Shown: in pieces, positions 50,308 to 59,727 of the stretch
Position numbering within the stretch: the first letter of the stretch is position 1
How the letters are laid out: the number at the start of each line of letters is the position of its first letter
Assembly (NCBI RefSeq): GCF_042427745.1
Contig: NZ_JBHMFA010000001.1
Origin: Algibacter miyuki
GTDB lineage: Bacteria > Bacteroidota > Bacteroidia > Flavobacteriales > Flavobacteriaceae
DNA: 64,000 nucleotides
Strand: one strand, 5' to 3'
Program-made: the position numbers and the translations under genes
Notes under the pieces: model-generated
What the model saw: the letters and a program-made list of their open reading frames with translations, nothing else
Told to the model about the DNA's origin: nothing
Database searches by the model: none

Positions 50308-52440
50308 TTAACGTTTTAATGTAAAGTGTCCGGTAAGTTTTTGCCCATCAATAATAATTACATACCAATAATCACCGGTAGATAATTGGTTGTTTTTATA
50401 AGTCCCGTCCCATTCAAAAGCACTGTTTTTAGCGAATTTTAATAATTTTCCATAGCGATCGAAAATAGAAACTTCCGATGCGCTGTACTGTTCGATACCG
50501 GATAGATTGAAGCTATCATTAATTCCATCGTTATTCGGTGTGAAAAACTTCGGAATATAAAAATGAAGAAACTGTTGTGTAACAATATCTGAACAATTCT
50601 GAGATTTTACGTAAATCGTGTAAAGTCCGCCATCAACATTATAAAAATAAGAATTTGGTTGAAAAATATTCCCATCAATGGAATACAGAAAGTTACCCAT
50701 GTTTAAGGTTGAAATAACAATATCATTTCCATGAGATGTTACAGTCTCAATAAGTGGCGTTTCTGCGGTTGAAATATTAAAAATTCGGGTTTCATAATCG
50801 CAAATATTTCCGGTTATTTCAACAGAAAAACGACCTGAAGAATCAATAGTTATCGTTTCAGTTGTTTCACCGGTATTCCATAAATAGGAGGCATTTGCAA
50901 TACTTGTTTCGGGCTCCAAAATCAACGTTTGAAATTCACATAATTCAATATCATTCTCAAAAATAAATCCGGGTTGATCTCCAAAAATATCCCATGAACA
51001 TGTCGTTGTGTTAAAAGTCGTACTTTGCCAGCACTCTAAAGTTGGTTGAATGGGTTGTGTTCCTGTAACGTCCCAAGCGCATGTTGTAGTATTAAATGCG
51101 GCAGTTTCATAACAAGCTGTTGTTGGAGCCATGGCTTGGCTTCCCGTTATATCCCAAGAACAGGTTGCTGTATTAAAAGTGGCGTTTTGCCAACACTCTA
51201 AAGTTGGTTGAATGGGTTGCGTTCCTGTAACATCCCAAGCGCATGTTGAAGTATTAAATGTGGCAGTTTCATAACAAGCTGTTGTTGGAGCTATGGCTTG
51301 ACTTCCCGTTATATCCCAAGAACAGGTTGCTGTATTAAAAGTGGCATTTTGCCAACACTCTAAAGTTGGTTGGATAGGTTGTGTTCCGGTGATATCCCAA
51401 TCACATGTTGTACTATTTAATGTTGCTGTTTGCCAGCATGAAAGTGTTGGAGTAGGTGGTAAAATAGCAACTTCAGCTTTATATTCTGTTGAAAATGAAA
51501 CACATTGAGGATTACTTAAATTAATAGCTACTTGTGCAATTTTAGTTCTATAATAACTGGTTGCTGAAATGGATACGGGAAGTGAAGCATTTGTTTCACT
51601 AGTGATATCATTCCAAATAACACCATCATAACTGATTTGCCATTGGTAAAAATGAGTACTGTAAACAGAAAAATCAGGAGTGGCTGTTAATGTGGTATTA
51701 TAAGGTGTTTCTGTGCTACATAAACTCACTGCGTTACTGTTTGATGGTTCTGTGGTTGTTACGTAATCTCCGCAAGATTTAAATTCAATATCATCTATGG
51801 CTAAATCGTTGCCACAACCGCCAACACCATTATTTATCATTTTTAATATAACGGTATTTTGAGAAGCAAGCGTTTCAAAAACTAAACCATATTTCTCCCA
51901 ATTTGGGTTAGATGTTTCTGCTATATTACCGGTAACACCTCTGGCTAATAGGTTAGCGTCAGTGGCATCCCATATTTCAAAACTTACATTAATGGGTATG
52001 GTACCTCCGGGTTGTGTTGCGCAAAAGCTATTAGCTTTAACTAAATTTATTAGCCAGGCCGAAAACTCATATGTCGTATTCTCACAAAGGCCAGTTATAG
52101 TCGTTTTGTAAAATTCGCCTGGGTCTGTGGCTGCATTCACAATTAAACACTTGCCGTTAGTATCAAAACTTGTGTGGTCTTCTATTTGATGCCAATCAAA
52201 ACCATTTCCTATAGTACCATTTCCCACGGTGTAAAAGCCATCACCAGGAAAACTATTAGAGTAGGAGTATGTTGTAACACTAGATGGTAATGGATTATTT
52301 GAAGTGCCTGAGCCAAAAGATTCTGTAAAAATTGGATCGCCAGAATTTCCATTGCAAAACCCAAGTTGTGCATGGAGATTCGTTAATACAAAACAGGAAA
52401 GAATAAGCCCTAATATGCAGTTTTTAAATATAATGATAAT
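50308..52440 (-). CDS. Secreted protein with 27-residue repeats and T9SS type B (CHU_C) domain, paralogue 2
   Basis: About 710 residues. An in-frame GTG at 52227 would lose the signal and part of the first domain. The frame stays open to a complete signal peptide (IFKNCILGLILSCFVLTNLHA then QLGFCNGNSG), but no ATG, GTG or TTG starts it; ATT at 52440 followed by ATC is the best candidate, as in paralogue 1. The N-terminal ~200 residues match paralogue 1 (DWHQIEDHTSFDTNG, PGEFYKTTITGLCENTTYEFSAW). Six 27-residue Cys/Trp repeats follow. The end (FTPNNDGINDSFNLSGIE...GHFTLKR) is the CHU_C sorting domain. A surface adhesin or scaffold is likely. Confidence 0.82.
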   Translation of the reverse strand: MIIIFKNCILGLILSCFVLTNLHAQLGFCNGNSGDPIFTESFGSGTSNNPLPSSVTTYSYSNSFPGDGFYTVGNGTIGNGFDWHQIEDHTSFDTNGKCLIVNAATDPGEFYKTTITGLCENTTYEFSAWLINLVKANSFCATQPGGTIPINVSFEIWDATDANLLARGVTGNIAETSNPNWEKYGLVFETLASQNTVILKMINNGVGGCGNDLAIDDIEFKSCGDYVTTTEPSNSNAVSLCSTETPYNTTLTATPDFSVYSTHFYQWQISYDGVIWNDITSETNASLPVSISATSYYRTKIAQVAINLSNPQCVSFSTEYKAEVAILPPTPTLSCWQTATLNSTTCDWDITGTQPIQPTLECWQNATFNTATCSWDITGSQAIAPTTACYETATFNTSTCAWDVTGTQPIQPTLECWQNATFNTATCSWDITGSQAMAPTTACYETAAFNTTTCAWDVTGTQPIQPTLECWQSTTFNTTTCSWDIFGDQPGFIFENDIELCEFQTLILEPETSIANASYLWNTGETTETITIDSSGRFSVEITGNICDYETRIFNISTAETPLIETVTSHGNDIVISTLNMGNFLYSIDGNIFQPNSYFYNVDGGLYTIYVKSQNCSDIVTQQFLHFYIPKFFTPNNDGINDSFNLSGIEQYSASEVSIFDRYGKLLKFAKNSAFEWDGTYKNNQLSTGDYWYVIIIDGQKLTGHFTLKR
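50965..51450 (-). repeat. Six tandem 81-bp repeats inside CHU_C paralogue 2
   Basis: 486 bp encode six units of 27 residues of the type PTLECWQNATFNTATCSWDI plus TGSQAIA. Two unit types alternate (ECWQN and ACYET), giving a 162-bp higher-order repeat that is almost identical at DNA level between copies. Each unit has two Cys and a Trp before Asp. Recent expansion by unequal exchange or slippage is likely. Confidence 0.9.
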
Positions 52441-52600
52441 GTCCGTTTTAGTTGTTTATTTTCTTTTGTTTAAAAACAAATGGTTTTGCTATATTATAAA
52501 AATAGATTTTGGAATATAGGTGTTTAGTAGAAAAATAGACCTATACAAAAACCATACAAGTGTTTAAAGTCTTTTATGTAGAGGGAGTTAGAGTATAACA

Positions 52601-52631
52601 AAAAAAAATGCCCGAATGTAAATTCGGGCAT
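52601..52631 (-). terminator. Terminator after the 40-residue membrane peptide
   Basis: ATGCCCGAAT (52608-52617) pairs with ATTCGGGCAT (52622-52631), a 10-bp stem with a 4-nt loop. On the minus strand a long T tract follows. Confidence 0.85.
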
Positions 52632-52754
52632 AACCAACCAAAATAAAGTTTTATAACGTACTGTTTGTCAAAAACTAGATCATATTTAATTGGGGACATG
52701 TTCTACATGAGGTTATCATGTTTTGCTTTGATTAATTTTTAGAGAGGTGATGTT

Positions 52755-52877
52755 TTATTTATGGTGGCTTATGGCGATTTTTTGTTCGCTTTTAGAAATT
52801 TCGAAATCTGTAAACAAAACTTCAAAAGCGATAAAAGCCAATGCCATAAGTAGGACTATTCTAAGTGTGTTTTTCAT
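52755..52877 (-). CDS. Small membrane peptide, 40 residues
   Basis: Starts at ATG 52877 (MKNTLRIVLLMALAFIAFEVLF) and ends SEQKIAISHHK. It has one hydrophobic segment and a basic/polar C-terminal tail. A longer in-frame start at 52949 is rejected because the -7-like TGACTTTG lies between them (52918-52911), placing the transcript start just upstream of 52877. A strong terminator lies ~125 nt after the stop. Compact promoter, ORF and terminator suggest a real single-gene unit. No family recognised. Confidence 0.55.
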   Translation of the reverse strand: MKNTLRIVLLMALAFIAFEVLFTDFEISKSEQKIAISHHK

Positions 52878-52910
52878 AATCGAAAAAAGGGTTAGTAGGT
52901 TTGGTACCTG

Positions 52911-52918
52911 CAAAGTCA
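52911..52918 (-). promoter_or_regulatory. -7-like element of the small membrane peptide
   Basis: Minus-strand TGACTTTG is one mismatch from TAnnTTTG. It fixes the likely start of the 40-residue ORF. Confidence 0.4.
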
Positions 52919-53024
52919 AAAATATTTTCGATACCACAAAGAAACTCACTAGTTTTATGCTTTAAATCGTGTTTTTAATACACTTAATCGATAAAATCAA
53001 AGTAAATCGTGAAGTTTTACATTA

Positions 53025-53060
53025 AAAAAAGAGGTGCTTTTTGAGAAACACCTCTTTTTT
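53025..53060 (-). terminator. Terminator after serS
   Basis: AAAAAAGAGGTG (53025-53036) pairs with CACCTCTTTTTT (53049-53060); on the minus strand it ends in a T tract. Confidence 0.85.
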
Positions 53061-53085
53061 AAATATGTATTATGTTATTTCTAGC

Positions 53086-54357
53086 TTAATCTATTATTTT
53101 AAAACCTGTGTAAGCTTGTAGTGCTTCTGGAATTTCAATGCCGGCTTCAGTTTGGTAATTCTCTAAAATACCAGCAAGTACTCTTGGTAAAGCTAAAGAG
53201 CTACCGTTTAAAGTGTGTGCTAATTCATTTTTACCTTCTGCATTTTTAAATCTAAGTTTTAACCTGTTCGCCTGAAAAGTTTCAAAATTAGAAATTGAAG
53301 AAATTTCTAACCAACGATCTTGAGCGGTAGAAAACAATTCAAAATCGTAAGTTAAAGCAGAGGTAAAGCCTAAATCGCCTCCACAAAGTCTTAAAATTCT
53401 GTATGGTAATTTCAATTCTTGTAAAATACCTTTTACATGCTCCACCATAGCATCTAAAGCTTTGTAAGATTGCGTTGGATGCTCCACACGTAAAATTTCA
53501 ACTTTATCAAATTGGTGTAAACGGTTTAAACCTCTTACGTGCGCACCGTAACTTCCAGCCTCACGTCTAAAACACGGTGTATAACCTGTAATACCAATAG
53601 GTAATTCGGATTCATCAAGAATGGTGTCTCTAAAAATATTGGTTCCTGGTACTTCCGCAGTAGGAATTAAATATAAATTATCTTCACCAACATGGTACAT
53701 TTGCCCTTCTTTATCTGGCAATTGCCCGGTACCAAAGCCCGAAGCTTCGTTTACTAAATGTGGTAATTGGTATTCGGTGTAACCAGCAGCTGTATTTTTA
53801 TCTAAAAAATAAGCAATTAAAGCACGTTGTAATCGTGCGCCTTTACCTTTATAAACCGGAAATCCTGCACCTGTAATTTTATTACCAAGTTCAAAATCTA
53901 TAATGTCGTATTTCTTAGCTAATTCCCAATGTGGTAACGCTCCGTCGTGCAATACAGGAATATCCCCTTCTTTAAAAATCTCTTCGTTATCCTCATCGGT
54001 GCTTCCTGCAGGAACAATCGCGTTTGGTACATTTGGTATTTTATAAAGTAATTCCGTTAAAGCATCTACAGTGTTACTAAGTGTATCGGCAAGTGTTTTC
54101 GATGCTTCTTTAAGTTGCGTCGTTTTTTCTTTAAGAATATTGGCTTTTTGCCCTTCTCCCGATTTGTATAAGTTTCCAATTTCTTTAGAAATCGCGTTGG
54201 ATTCGGCTAAAGTGTTGTCCAGTTCGGTTTGAATACGCTTACGGTCTTCATCAAGCGAAATCACCTCGTTTACCATACTTGTGGCATCTAAGTTTCGCTT
54301 TTCCAATCGGCTAATAACTAAATCTTTGTTCTCTCTAATAAAAGGTACTTGTAGCAT
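53086..54357 (-). CDS. serS: Serine-tRNA ligase
   Basis: 423 residues. An N-terminal coiled-coil tRNA-binding arm (residues ~28-105) is followed by the class II core. TAEVPGTNIFRDTIL, motif 2 (PCFRREAGSYGAHVRGLNRLHQF, in pieces) and motif 3 (LNGSSLALPRVLAGILENYQ) are present. It charges tRNA-Ser and tRNA-Sec-type substrates. It has its own terminator and is separated by 185 bp from the HTTM gene upstream. Confidence 0.97.
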   Translation of the reverse strand: MLQVPFIRENKDLVISRLEKRNLDATSMVNEVISLDEDRKRIQTELDNTLAESNAISKEIGNLYKSGEGQKANILKEKTTQLKEASKTLADTLSNTVDALTELLYKIPNVPNAIVPAGSTDEDNEEIFKEGDIPVLHDGALPHWELAKKYDIIDFELGNKITGAGFPVYKGKGARLQRALIAYFLDKNTAAGYTEYQLPHLVNEASGFGTGQLPDKEGQMYHVGEDNLYLIPTAEVPGTNIFRDTILDESELPIGITGYTPCFRREAGSYGAHVRGLNRLHQFDKVEILRVEHPTQSYKALDAMVEHVKGILQELKLPYRILRLCGGDLGFTSALTYDFELFSTAQDRWLEISSISNFETFQANRLKLRFKNAEGKNELAHTLNGSSLALPRVLAGILENYQTEAGIEIPEALQAYTGFKIID

Positions 54358-54542
54358 TTGCTTAATATTTAAGCAACAAATTTAGGGAATTGCGAATAAA
54401 TTTGAGGATTTAAAAGTCATGAATTTCACGAATTATTACGAATATAGAATTGAGAACTTTTTAAATGAATTTTGAGGGTTGGCCGTGAGTCTTTTTCAGT
54501 ATTTAGAATGCCGTAAAAAATGTAGATTTTAGTGGAGAAACC

Positions 54543-55859
54543 TTAGTTTAAATCCGATTTTAAAAGCCAATCGCTGTGCTTTATTGTTTGCCAATCTATG
54601 GCTGCTAAATCTACTTTTGGGTTTGTTAATAGTTTATATGGCCGGCCGTTAACACTTACTTTCGCGTTTACAAAAACCGAAATATCTTCGCCTTTAGCTT
54701 GGTGTTCTTCTTTAAGGTGTTGTGCAAATTGCCACATCACATCAGGTTTTGTTGTTGCCGCTCGTCTCTGTTTTGGAGTTAAATAATCGTTCAGTTTAAC
54801 AATGTTTTTTTTGCCTGTAGTGTTGTTTTTTATACTGTAAGTGGCACTTCCACTTTTTGCTCTAAGCATCATGCGCCAAGACATACGGTGACCTTCTTCT
54901 GTCCAAAGTACGTTGTCTTCAATAAAATGATGGCGTAACGGTAAACCTATTTGAATAATGAAGTATATGGCAAATAATGAAATTAAAATGTTTTTTTTCT
55001 TCGGAAGAATCACAGCCGATTTATTGTAAAACATCTTCGTTTTTAGAAATATTTTCTGAATGGTTTGAGGTTCAAAAAAGAAAAGGGTGAAGGCTAATGA
55101 TAAAAACGGAAAAATGCCAATTTGAAATACGACAGAGTTAAATAAATGAAAAAACACCGAAATAAAAAACATGTATCTTCTCGTGGGTTTGAAAAGGAGC
55201 AACGGAATAATTAAACCATCGAACAAAATGCCACCATAAGCCAGAAAATAATGTACTGTTTTTTGTTGCAGTAATTCGCCAACTAAAATATAATCTTTTT
55301 TGCTCCGCATTAAGAGTTCAATAACTATGGTGTCTAGCCAGTCGGGATATAATTTTGCTACCGATGCGTACGTGTAAACAATAAAAAGTTGTAGCACAAA
55401 TACCCATTTACACCATTGCGGCATGGAAAAACGTTGGAGACTTGGGTTTTGATGAACATCTACGGAAGCATACTGGTTTGCAGGCATAAAAGCCATAATG
55501 CTGCTCAATAACATCAGTAAATAATAATGATTATTGTACGACGATTTTTGCATAAAATACGTCGCTGCCCACATTAAGGTAAACCCTATAATGCTAAAAC
55601 GGTATTTGTAACCAACCATAACGCCCAGTGCAAAAAGGCCCATAACAGCGTAATAGAAATACATGCCGTTTCCGGGAAGCGGTTGTAACCACTCGAAACC
55701 AATAAAGGAAAAAGTGAACTTGGGATCGATTAAGGTTTTTTTTACCCAACCCGTAAAAATGGCGCCAACAGATTCTAAAAAACAAAGCAATCCAAAAATA
55801 ATACGAAAAACGATTAATGCTGAATTGTCTATATGTTTAAATAAGAATTTATTAAGCAT
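54543..55859 (-). CDS. HTTM domain protein, vitamin K-dependent gamma-carboxylase-like
   Basis: 438 residues. Several membrane segments (IVFRIIFGLLCFLESVGAIF, MYFYYAVMGLFALGVMVGY, YYLLMLLSSIMAFMPANQYASVD, WVFVLQLFIVYTYASVAKLYPDWL, LAYGGILFDGLIIPLLL) make up a horizontally transferred transmembrane (HTTM) domain. The C-terminal ~140 residues are soluble. Bacterial homologues of gamma-glutamyl carboxylase occur in marine Bacteroidota and Leptospira; whether they carboxylate Glu is unsettled. The start overlaps the end of ribF by 8 bp, so the genes are co-transcribed. Link to flavin metabolism is unclear. Confidence 0.82.
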   Translation of the reverse strand: MLNKFLFKHIDNSALIVFRIIFGLLCFLESVGAIFTGWVKKTLIDPKFTFSFIGFEWLQPLPGNGMYFYYAVMGLFALGVMVGYKYRFSIIGFTLMWAATYFMQKSSYNNHYYLLMLLSSIMAFMPANQYASVDVHQNPSLQRFSMPQWCKWVFVLQLFIVYTYASVAKLYPDWLDTIVIELLMRSKKDYILVGELLQQKTVHYFLAYGGILFDGLIIPLLLFKPTRRYMFFISVFFHLFNSVVFQIGIFPFLSLAFTLFFFEPQTIQKIFLKTKMFYNKSAVILPKKKNILISLFAIYFIIQIGLPLRHHFIEDNVLWTEEGHRMSWRMMLRAKSGSATYSIKNNTTGKKNIVKLNDYLTPKQRRAATTKPDVMWQFAQHLKEEHQAKGEDISVFVNAKVSVNGRPYKLLTNPKVDLAAIDWQTIKHSDWLLKSDLN

Positions 55860-56802
55860 TGTGGGTTTTAATAAAATCGATAGTCTCGGTTTTGTCTTTG
55901 GAGAGTTGCATTTTTAAGGCATCTATAGACTCAAATTTTTCTTCGTCGCGAATACGTTTTAGTAAGTTTATTTGAAGTTTTTTATCATAGATATCCTTAT
56001 CAAAATCTATAAAATTAACTTCTATAGTTTGTTTGTTTCCGTTTACCGTTGGGTTGGTGCCAATATTCATCATACCATAAACCAATTGGTTATTTATAGT
56101 GGTATTTACAATATATGCGCCTTGTTTCGGGATGAGTTTATAATCTTCTTCAACATGGATATTTGCAGTTGGGTAATTTAGTTGTTTGCCCAAGCCTTTG
56201 CCTTTTACAACGGTGCCATTTAACATAAATGGGTAGCCTAAATAGTTGTTAGCTTTGGTAATGTCGCCTTCTAGTAGAGCGGTTCTGATTTTTGTAGAAC
56301 TCACCGAAACATCATCAATGTCTTGAGCTGAAATTTCTTCAACTTCAAAACCATAACGTTTGCCAAAAGTTCTTAAATCGTTAATATCGGCATTTCTATT
56401 TCTTCCAAAACGATGGTCATACCCTATAATAACTTTTTTAGCATTGAGTTTATCGACTAAAATTTGTTTCACAAAATCTTCTGCCGAAAGGCGAGAAAAC
56501 TCTTTTGTGAACTTTTTTACCAGTAAATAATCTAAACCCAAAGCCTCTAAAATATCTTGGCGCTCATCAATCGTATTAATCAGTTTTATATTCGAATCTT
56601 TTTGTAACACCATTCTTGGGTGCGGAAAAAAGGTGAGTATAACCGATTTTAACTGCTGTAAGTTACCAGAGTCTATTAATCGTTTTATTATTTTCTGATG
56701 CCCAATATGCACACCATCAAAGGTGCCAATAGTAACAATGGTATCTTGATCTTTAATAGTGTCTGTAGAGTTGCTTAATTTCAACGTATCAATTTTCCAC
56801 AA
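55852..56802 (-). CDS. ribF: Bifunctional riboflavin kinase / FAD synthetase
   Basis: 316 residues. The N-terminal FMN adenylyltransferase domain has TIGTFDGVHIGHQKII and VIGYDHRFGRNRNAD. The C-terminal riboflavin kinase domain has KGKGLGKQLNYPTANI. It converts riboflavin to FMN and FAD. The last 8 bp overlap the start of the gamma-carboxylase-like HTTM gene, implying coupled translation. Confidence 0.96.
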   Translation of the reverse strand: MWKIDTLKLSNSTDTIKDQDTIVTIGTFDGVHIGHQKIIKRLIDSGNLQQLKSVILTFFPHPRMVLQKDSNIKLINTIDERQDILEALGLDYLLVKKFTKEFSRLSAEDFVKQILVDKLNAKKVIIGYDHRFGRNRNADINDLRTFGKRYGFEVEEISAQDIDDVSVSSTKIRTALLEGDITKANNYLGYPFMLNGTVVKGKGLGKQLNYPTANIHVEEDYKLIPKQGAYIVNTTINNQLVYGMMNIGTNPTVNGNKQTIEVNFIDFDKDIYDKKLQINLLKRIRDEEKFESIDALKMQLSKDKTETIDFIKTHNA

Positions 56803-57007
56803 ATTTACTTATTAAGTCTGTATAAAACCATTATTGAAAGGATCAATTTAGATTGAAAAATGAAGGATTGTAAGATTATAAAACGAAATAAATAGTAAAA
56901 CAAAGCGTTTTTGAAATGTTCTTATTTGAAATGATTCTATTATTTTTTTGCTAATGCTAATATAACACGCTATTTTTATTGCTAGAACATTATTAAAAAA
57001 ATAACAA

Positions 57008-59719
57008 ATGAAGCATTTATACCCCAAATCGATACATTTTTTATTGTTAGTTTTTTTGTTTTCTGTTGCTGGTTATGCCCAGAATGGGGAAACGTTGTGG
57101 ACAAAAACGAGTCAAAGTAGGTCGGCAAATTCAAAACAAACACCAAGAAAATCAACTCCAGAAAAAGCATTAAATTACAGTTTAGATATTGAGGGCTTAA
57201 AAGCGTATTTGAAAAATGCACCGCAACGTCAGGTGCATTCTAATTCTGATGTAATATTAAGTTTCCCTGTAAGTAATGGTGGTTTTGAGGCTTTTCAAAT
57301 TGAAGAAGCTTCTGTTTTGCACCCCGATCTTCAGGCTAGCATGCCTAACTCCAGAAGTTATGTTGGTAAAAGTATAGACAACCCAGAAAATACCATCCGG
57401 TTAAGTATAACACCGCAAGGTTTACACACCATGATTATGTCTCCAGGGGAAGGAACACAGTATATAGATCCATTAAGTTATGGTGAATCTGATTACTTAG
57501 TGTATGGAAAAAAAGATTTACCACAGTTAGAAGATCATTTTTTATGTGAATTTGAGACGGATGAAATTTTTGAAAAAGCAGCAGGAACAAAAGGTGTTGC
57601 TGTCGCTTTAAATGATGGATTTATTAGAACATTGAGAATTGCTTTAGCGAGTACGGTGGAGTATTCTCAATTTCATTGGGAGGCTGCAGGCTTAACAAGT
57701 GGAGATTCTGAAGCTGATAAAAAAGATGCGGTTATGAATGCTATGATGGTAACCATGACTAGAGTTAATGGTATTTACGAGCGTGAATTATCGTTACATT
57801 TTGAATTTGTACCCAATAATAAGGATATTATTTTTATAGATAGCGATAGTTTTAATAACAATAACGGGCAAACATTATTAGGGCAAAATCAAACCGAAAT
57901 AGATAATACTATTGGTGATGCCAACTATGATATTGGCCATGTGTTTAGCACTGGTGGTGGTGGTGTAGCCGATTTAGGTTCAGCGTGTCTTTCTGGTTTT
58001 AAAGCAAGGGGAGTAACAGGATTAACTTCACCGGTTGGTGATGCTTATGATGTAGATTATGTTTCTCATGAATTGGGACACCAATTAGGAGCTCCGCATA
58101 CGTTTAACAGTGAGCAAAACCAATGTGGCGATGGAAATAGAACGAATTCTAATGCGTACGAGCCAGGAAGTGGAAGCACGATAATGGCCTACGCAGGACT
58201 TTGCAGTCCGGAGAATGTACAAAGTAATAGTGATGATTATTTTCATCAAAAAAGTTTACAGATGATTTGGGCACATATTGCTACAGGTAGTGGTGCTTGT
58301 GCTACACAAACAACAAGCGGAAACAGTGAGCCAGTGGCAGTTGTTTCAGCAGGTAGTTATACTATTCCTATTTCTACACCTTATAAACTTATAGGAGCCT
58401 CAACTGATGCAGATGGTACGGCATCGCACACCTACACTTGGGAACAATACGACTTAGGAAATGCTGGTTTACCATCGGAAAGTGATATGAGCGGTGGTCC
58501 TTTAGTGCGTTCTTATCAAGGAACAACAAATGCGACGCGTTATATCCCTGAATTAAAAGATCTTATTTATTCAAATGGTTCTACTACTTGGGAAAAATTA
58601 GCGTCGGTAAGTCGTGATATCAATTTTAAATTGACCGTTAGAGATAATGCTGCTTATGGTAGGACGGCTTCGGCAGATGTGGTTATAACAACCGTTTCAG
58701 CAGCTGGTCCTTTTGTGGTAACCTCACAAAATACAGCTGGTATTGGTTGGGTTGGTGGCGAGAGTAAAACCATTACTTGGGATGTTGCAGGAACTACCGG
58801 AAATGGTGTAAATACGGCTAATGTAAATATCCTTTTATCTACTGATGGTGGATTAACGTATCCTATTGAGTTGGCCACAAATGTGAGTAACGATGGTTCG
58901 GAAACTATTACAGTGCCAGATATTACAGAGTCAAATTGTAGGGTGATGGTTGAAGCTGTAGGAAATGTGTTTTTCGCTATAAATTCTGAAGATTTTGCTA
59001 TTGGTTACACGGTAACGCAGACTTGCAATCAATATACTGTGTCGCCTAATTTGAGTATCCCTGATAATACGGCGGTTTTTGTGTTTAGCGAACTACTTGT
59101 AACGGAATCTACAGTAATAACCGATATTAATGTGGGGGTCGATTTTACTCATACGAGTCATGGTGACTTACAAGTGACTTTGTTTAATCCAGATTTTGAT
59201 AGTGTTGATTTAATGCTGCCGTTTTACTGTTCTGCTGGAAATTTAAAGGTGAAATTTGATGATGATGCACCGGAAATAGATTGCTCTAATATGGATACTT
59301 ATGAGGTGTATCAGGCACGAAATGCATTGTCTGCTTTTAATGGCGAAGACGCTTCAGGTATATGGCGACTTGGTGTAGCCGATGTTGGTGCTAATGATGA
59401 GGGGTTTTTAAATTCTTGGTATATTGAAATTTGTACCACCACCACAGAGCCATTAAGTATGACCACTTTTGAGTTTGAAGATTTAAAAGTATTTCCAAAC
59501 CCAAATAAGGGTGAGTTTAATTTTAAGCTTTCTACAGTATCGAGTAATATTGAGGTACAGGTTTTTGATATGAGAGGTCGCTCAATTTATAGTAATAATT
59601 TTGAGGGCAACGGAAACGTTAGCGATATGATACAATTAAATAATGCGCAATCGGGCATGTATATTTTAAGTGTAAATGATGGTTTTAAACAATCTACCCG
59701 AAAAATTATTGTTGAATAA
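57008..59719 (+). CDS. Secreted zinc metalloprotease with T9SS sorting domain
   Basis: 903 residues. A signal peptide (FLLLVFLFSVAGYAQ) and a propeptide precede a reprolysin-like (M12B-type) catalytic domain. The zinc motif is HELGHQLGAPH (His354, Glu355, His358, His364), followed by a Met-turn-like TIMAYAGLC. A Big/PKD-like region follows, then a proprotein-convertase P-like domain (~residues 680-810; IPDNTAVFVFSELLVTES, DASGIWRLGVADVG). The C-terminal ~75 residues (VFPNPNKGEFNFKL...KQSTRKIIVE) are a type A T9SS sorting domain. It is exported to the surface or medium to degrade protein. It stands as a single-gene unit. Confidence 0.93.
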   Translation: MKHLYPKSIHFLLLVFLFSVAGYAQNGETLWTKTSQSRSANSKQTPRKSTPEKALNYSLDIEGLKAYLKNAPQRQVHSNSDVILSFPVSNGGFEAFQIEEASVLHPDLQASMPNSRSYVGKSIDNPENTIRLSITPQGLHTMIMSPGEGTQYIDPLSYGESDYLVYGKKDLPQLEDHFLCEFETDEIFEKAAGTKGVAVALNDGFIRTLRIALASTVEYSQFHWEAAGLTSGDSEADKKDAVMNAMMVTMTRVNGIYERELSLHFEFVPNNKDIIFIDSDSFNNNNGQTLLGQNQTEIDNTIGDANYDIGHVFSTGGGGVADLGSACLSGFKARGVTGLTSPVGDAYDVDYVSHELGHQLGAPHTFNSEQNQCGDGNRTNSNAYEPGSGSTIMAYAGLCSPENVQSNSDDYFHQKSLQMIWAHIATGSGACATQTTSGNSEPVAVVSAGSYTIPISTPYKLIGASTDADGTASHTYTWEQYDLGNAGLPSESDMSGGPLVRSYQGTTNATRYIPELKDLIYSNGSTTWEKLASVSRDINFKLTVRDNAAYGRTASADVVITTVSAAGPFVVTSQNTAGIGWVGGESKTITWDVAGTTGNGVNTANVNILLSTDGGLTYPIELATNVSNDGSETITVPDITESNCRVMVEAVGNVFFAINSEDFAIGYTVTQTCNQYTVSPNLSIPDNTAVFVFSELLVTESTVITDINVGVDFTHTSHGDLQVTLFNPDFDSVDLMLPFYCSAGNLKVKFDDDAPEIDCSNMDTYEVYQARNALSAFNGEDASGIWRLGVADVGANDEGFLNSWYIEICTTTTEPLSMTTFEFEDLKVFPNPNKGEFNFKLSTVSSNIEVQVFDMRGRSIYSNNFEGNGNVSDMIQLNNAQSGMYILSVNDGFKQSTRKIIVE

Positions 59720-59727
59720 TACGTTGT

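Noticed and set aside
52878..52949. Longer start for the 40-residue membrane peptide
   Set aside because: The -7-like box lies between the two starts, so the longer start would precede the transcript.
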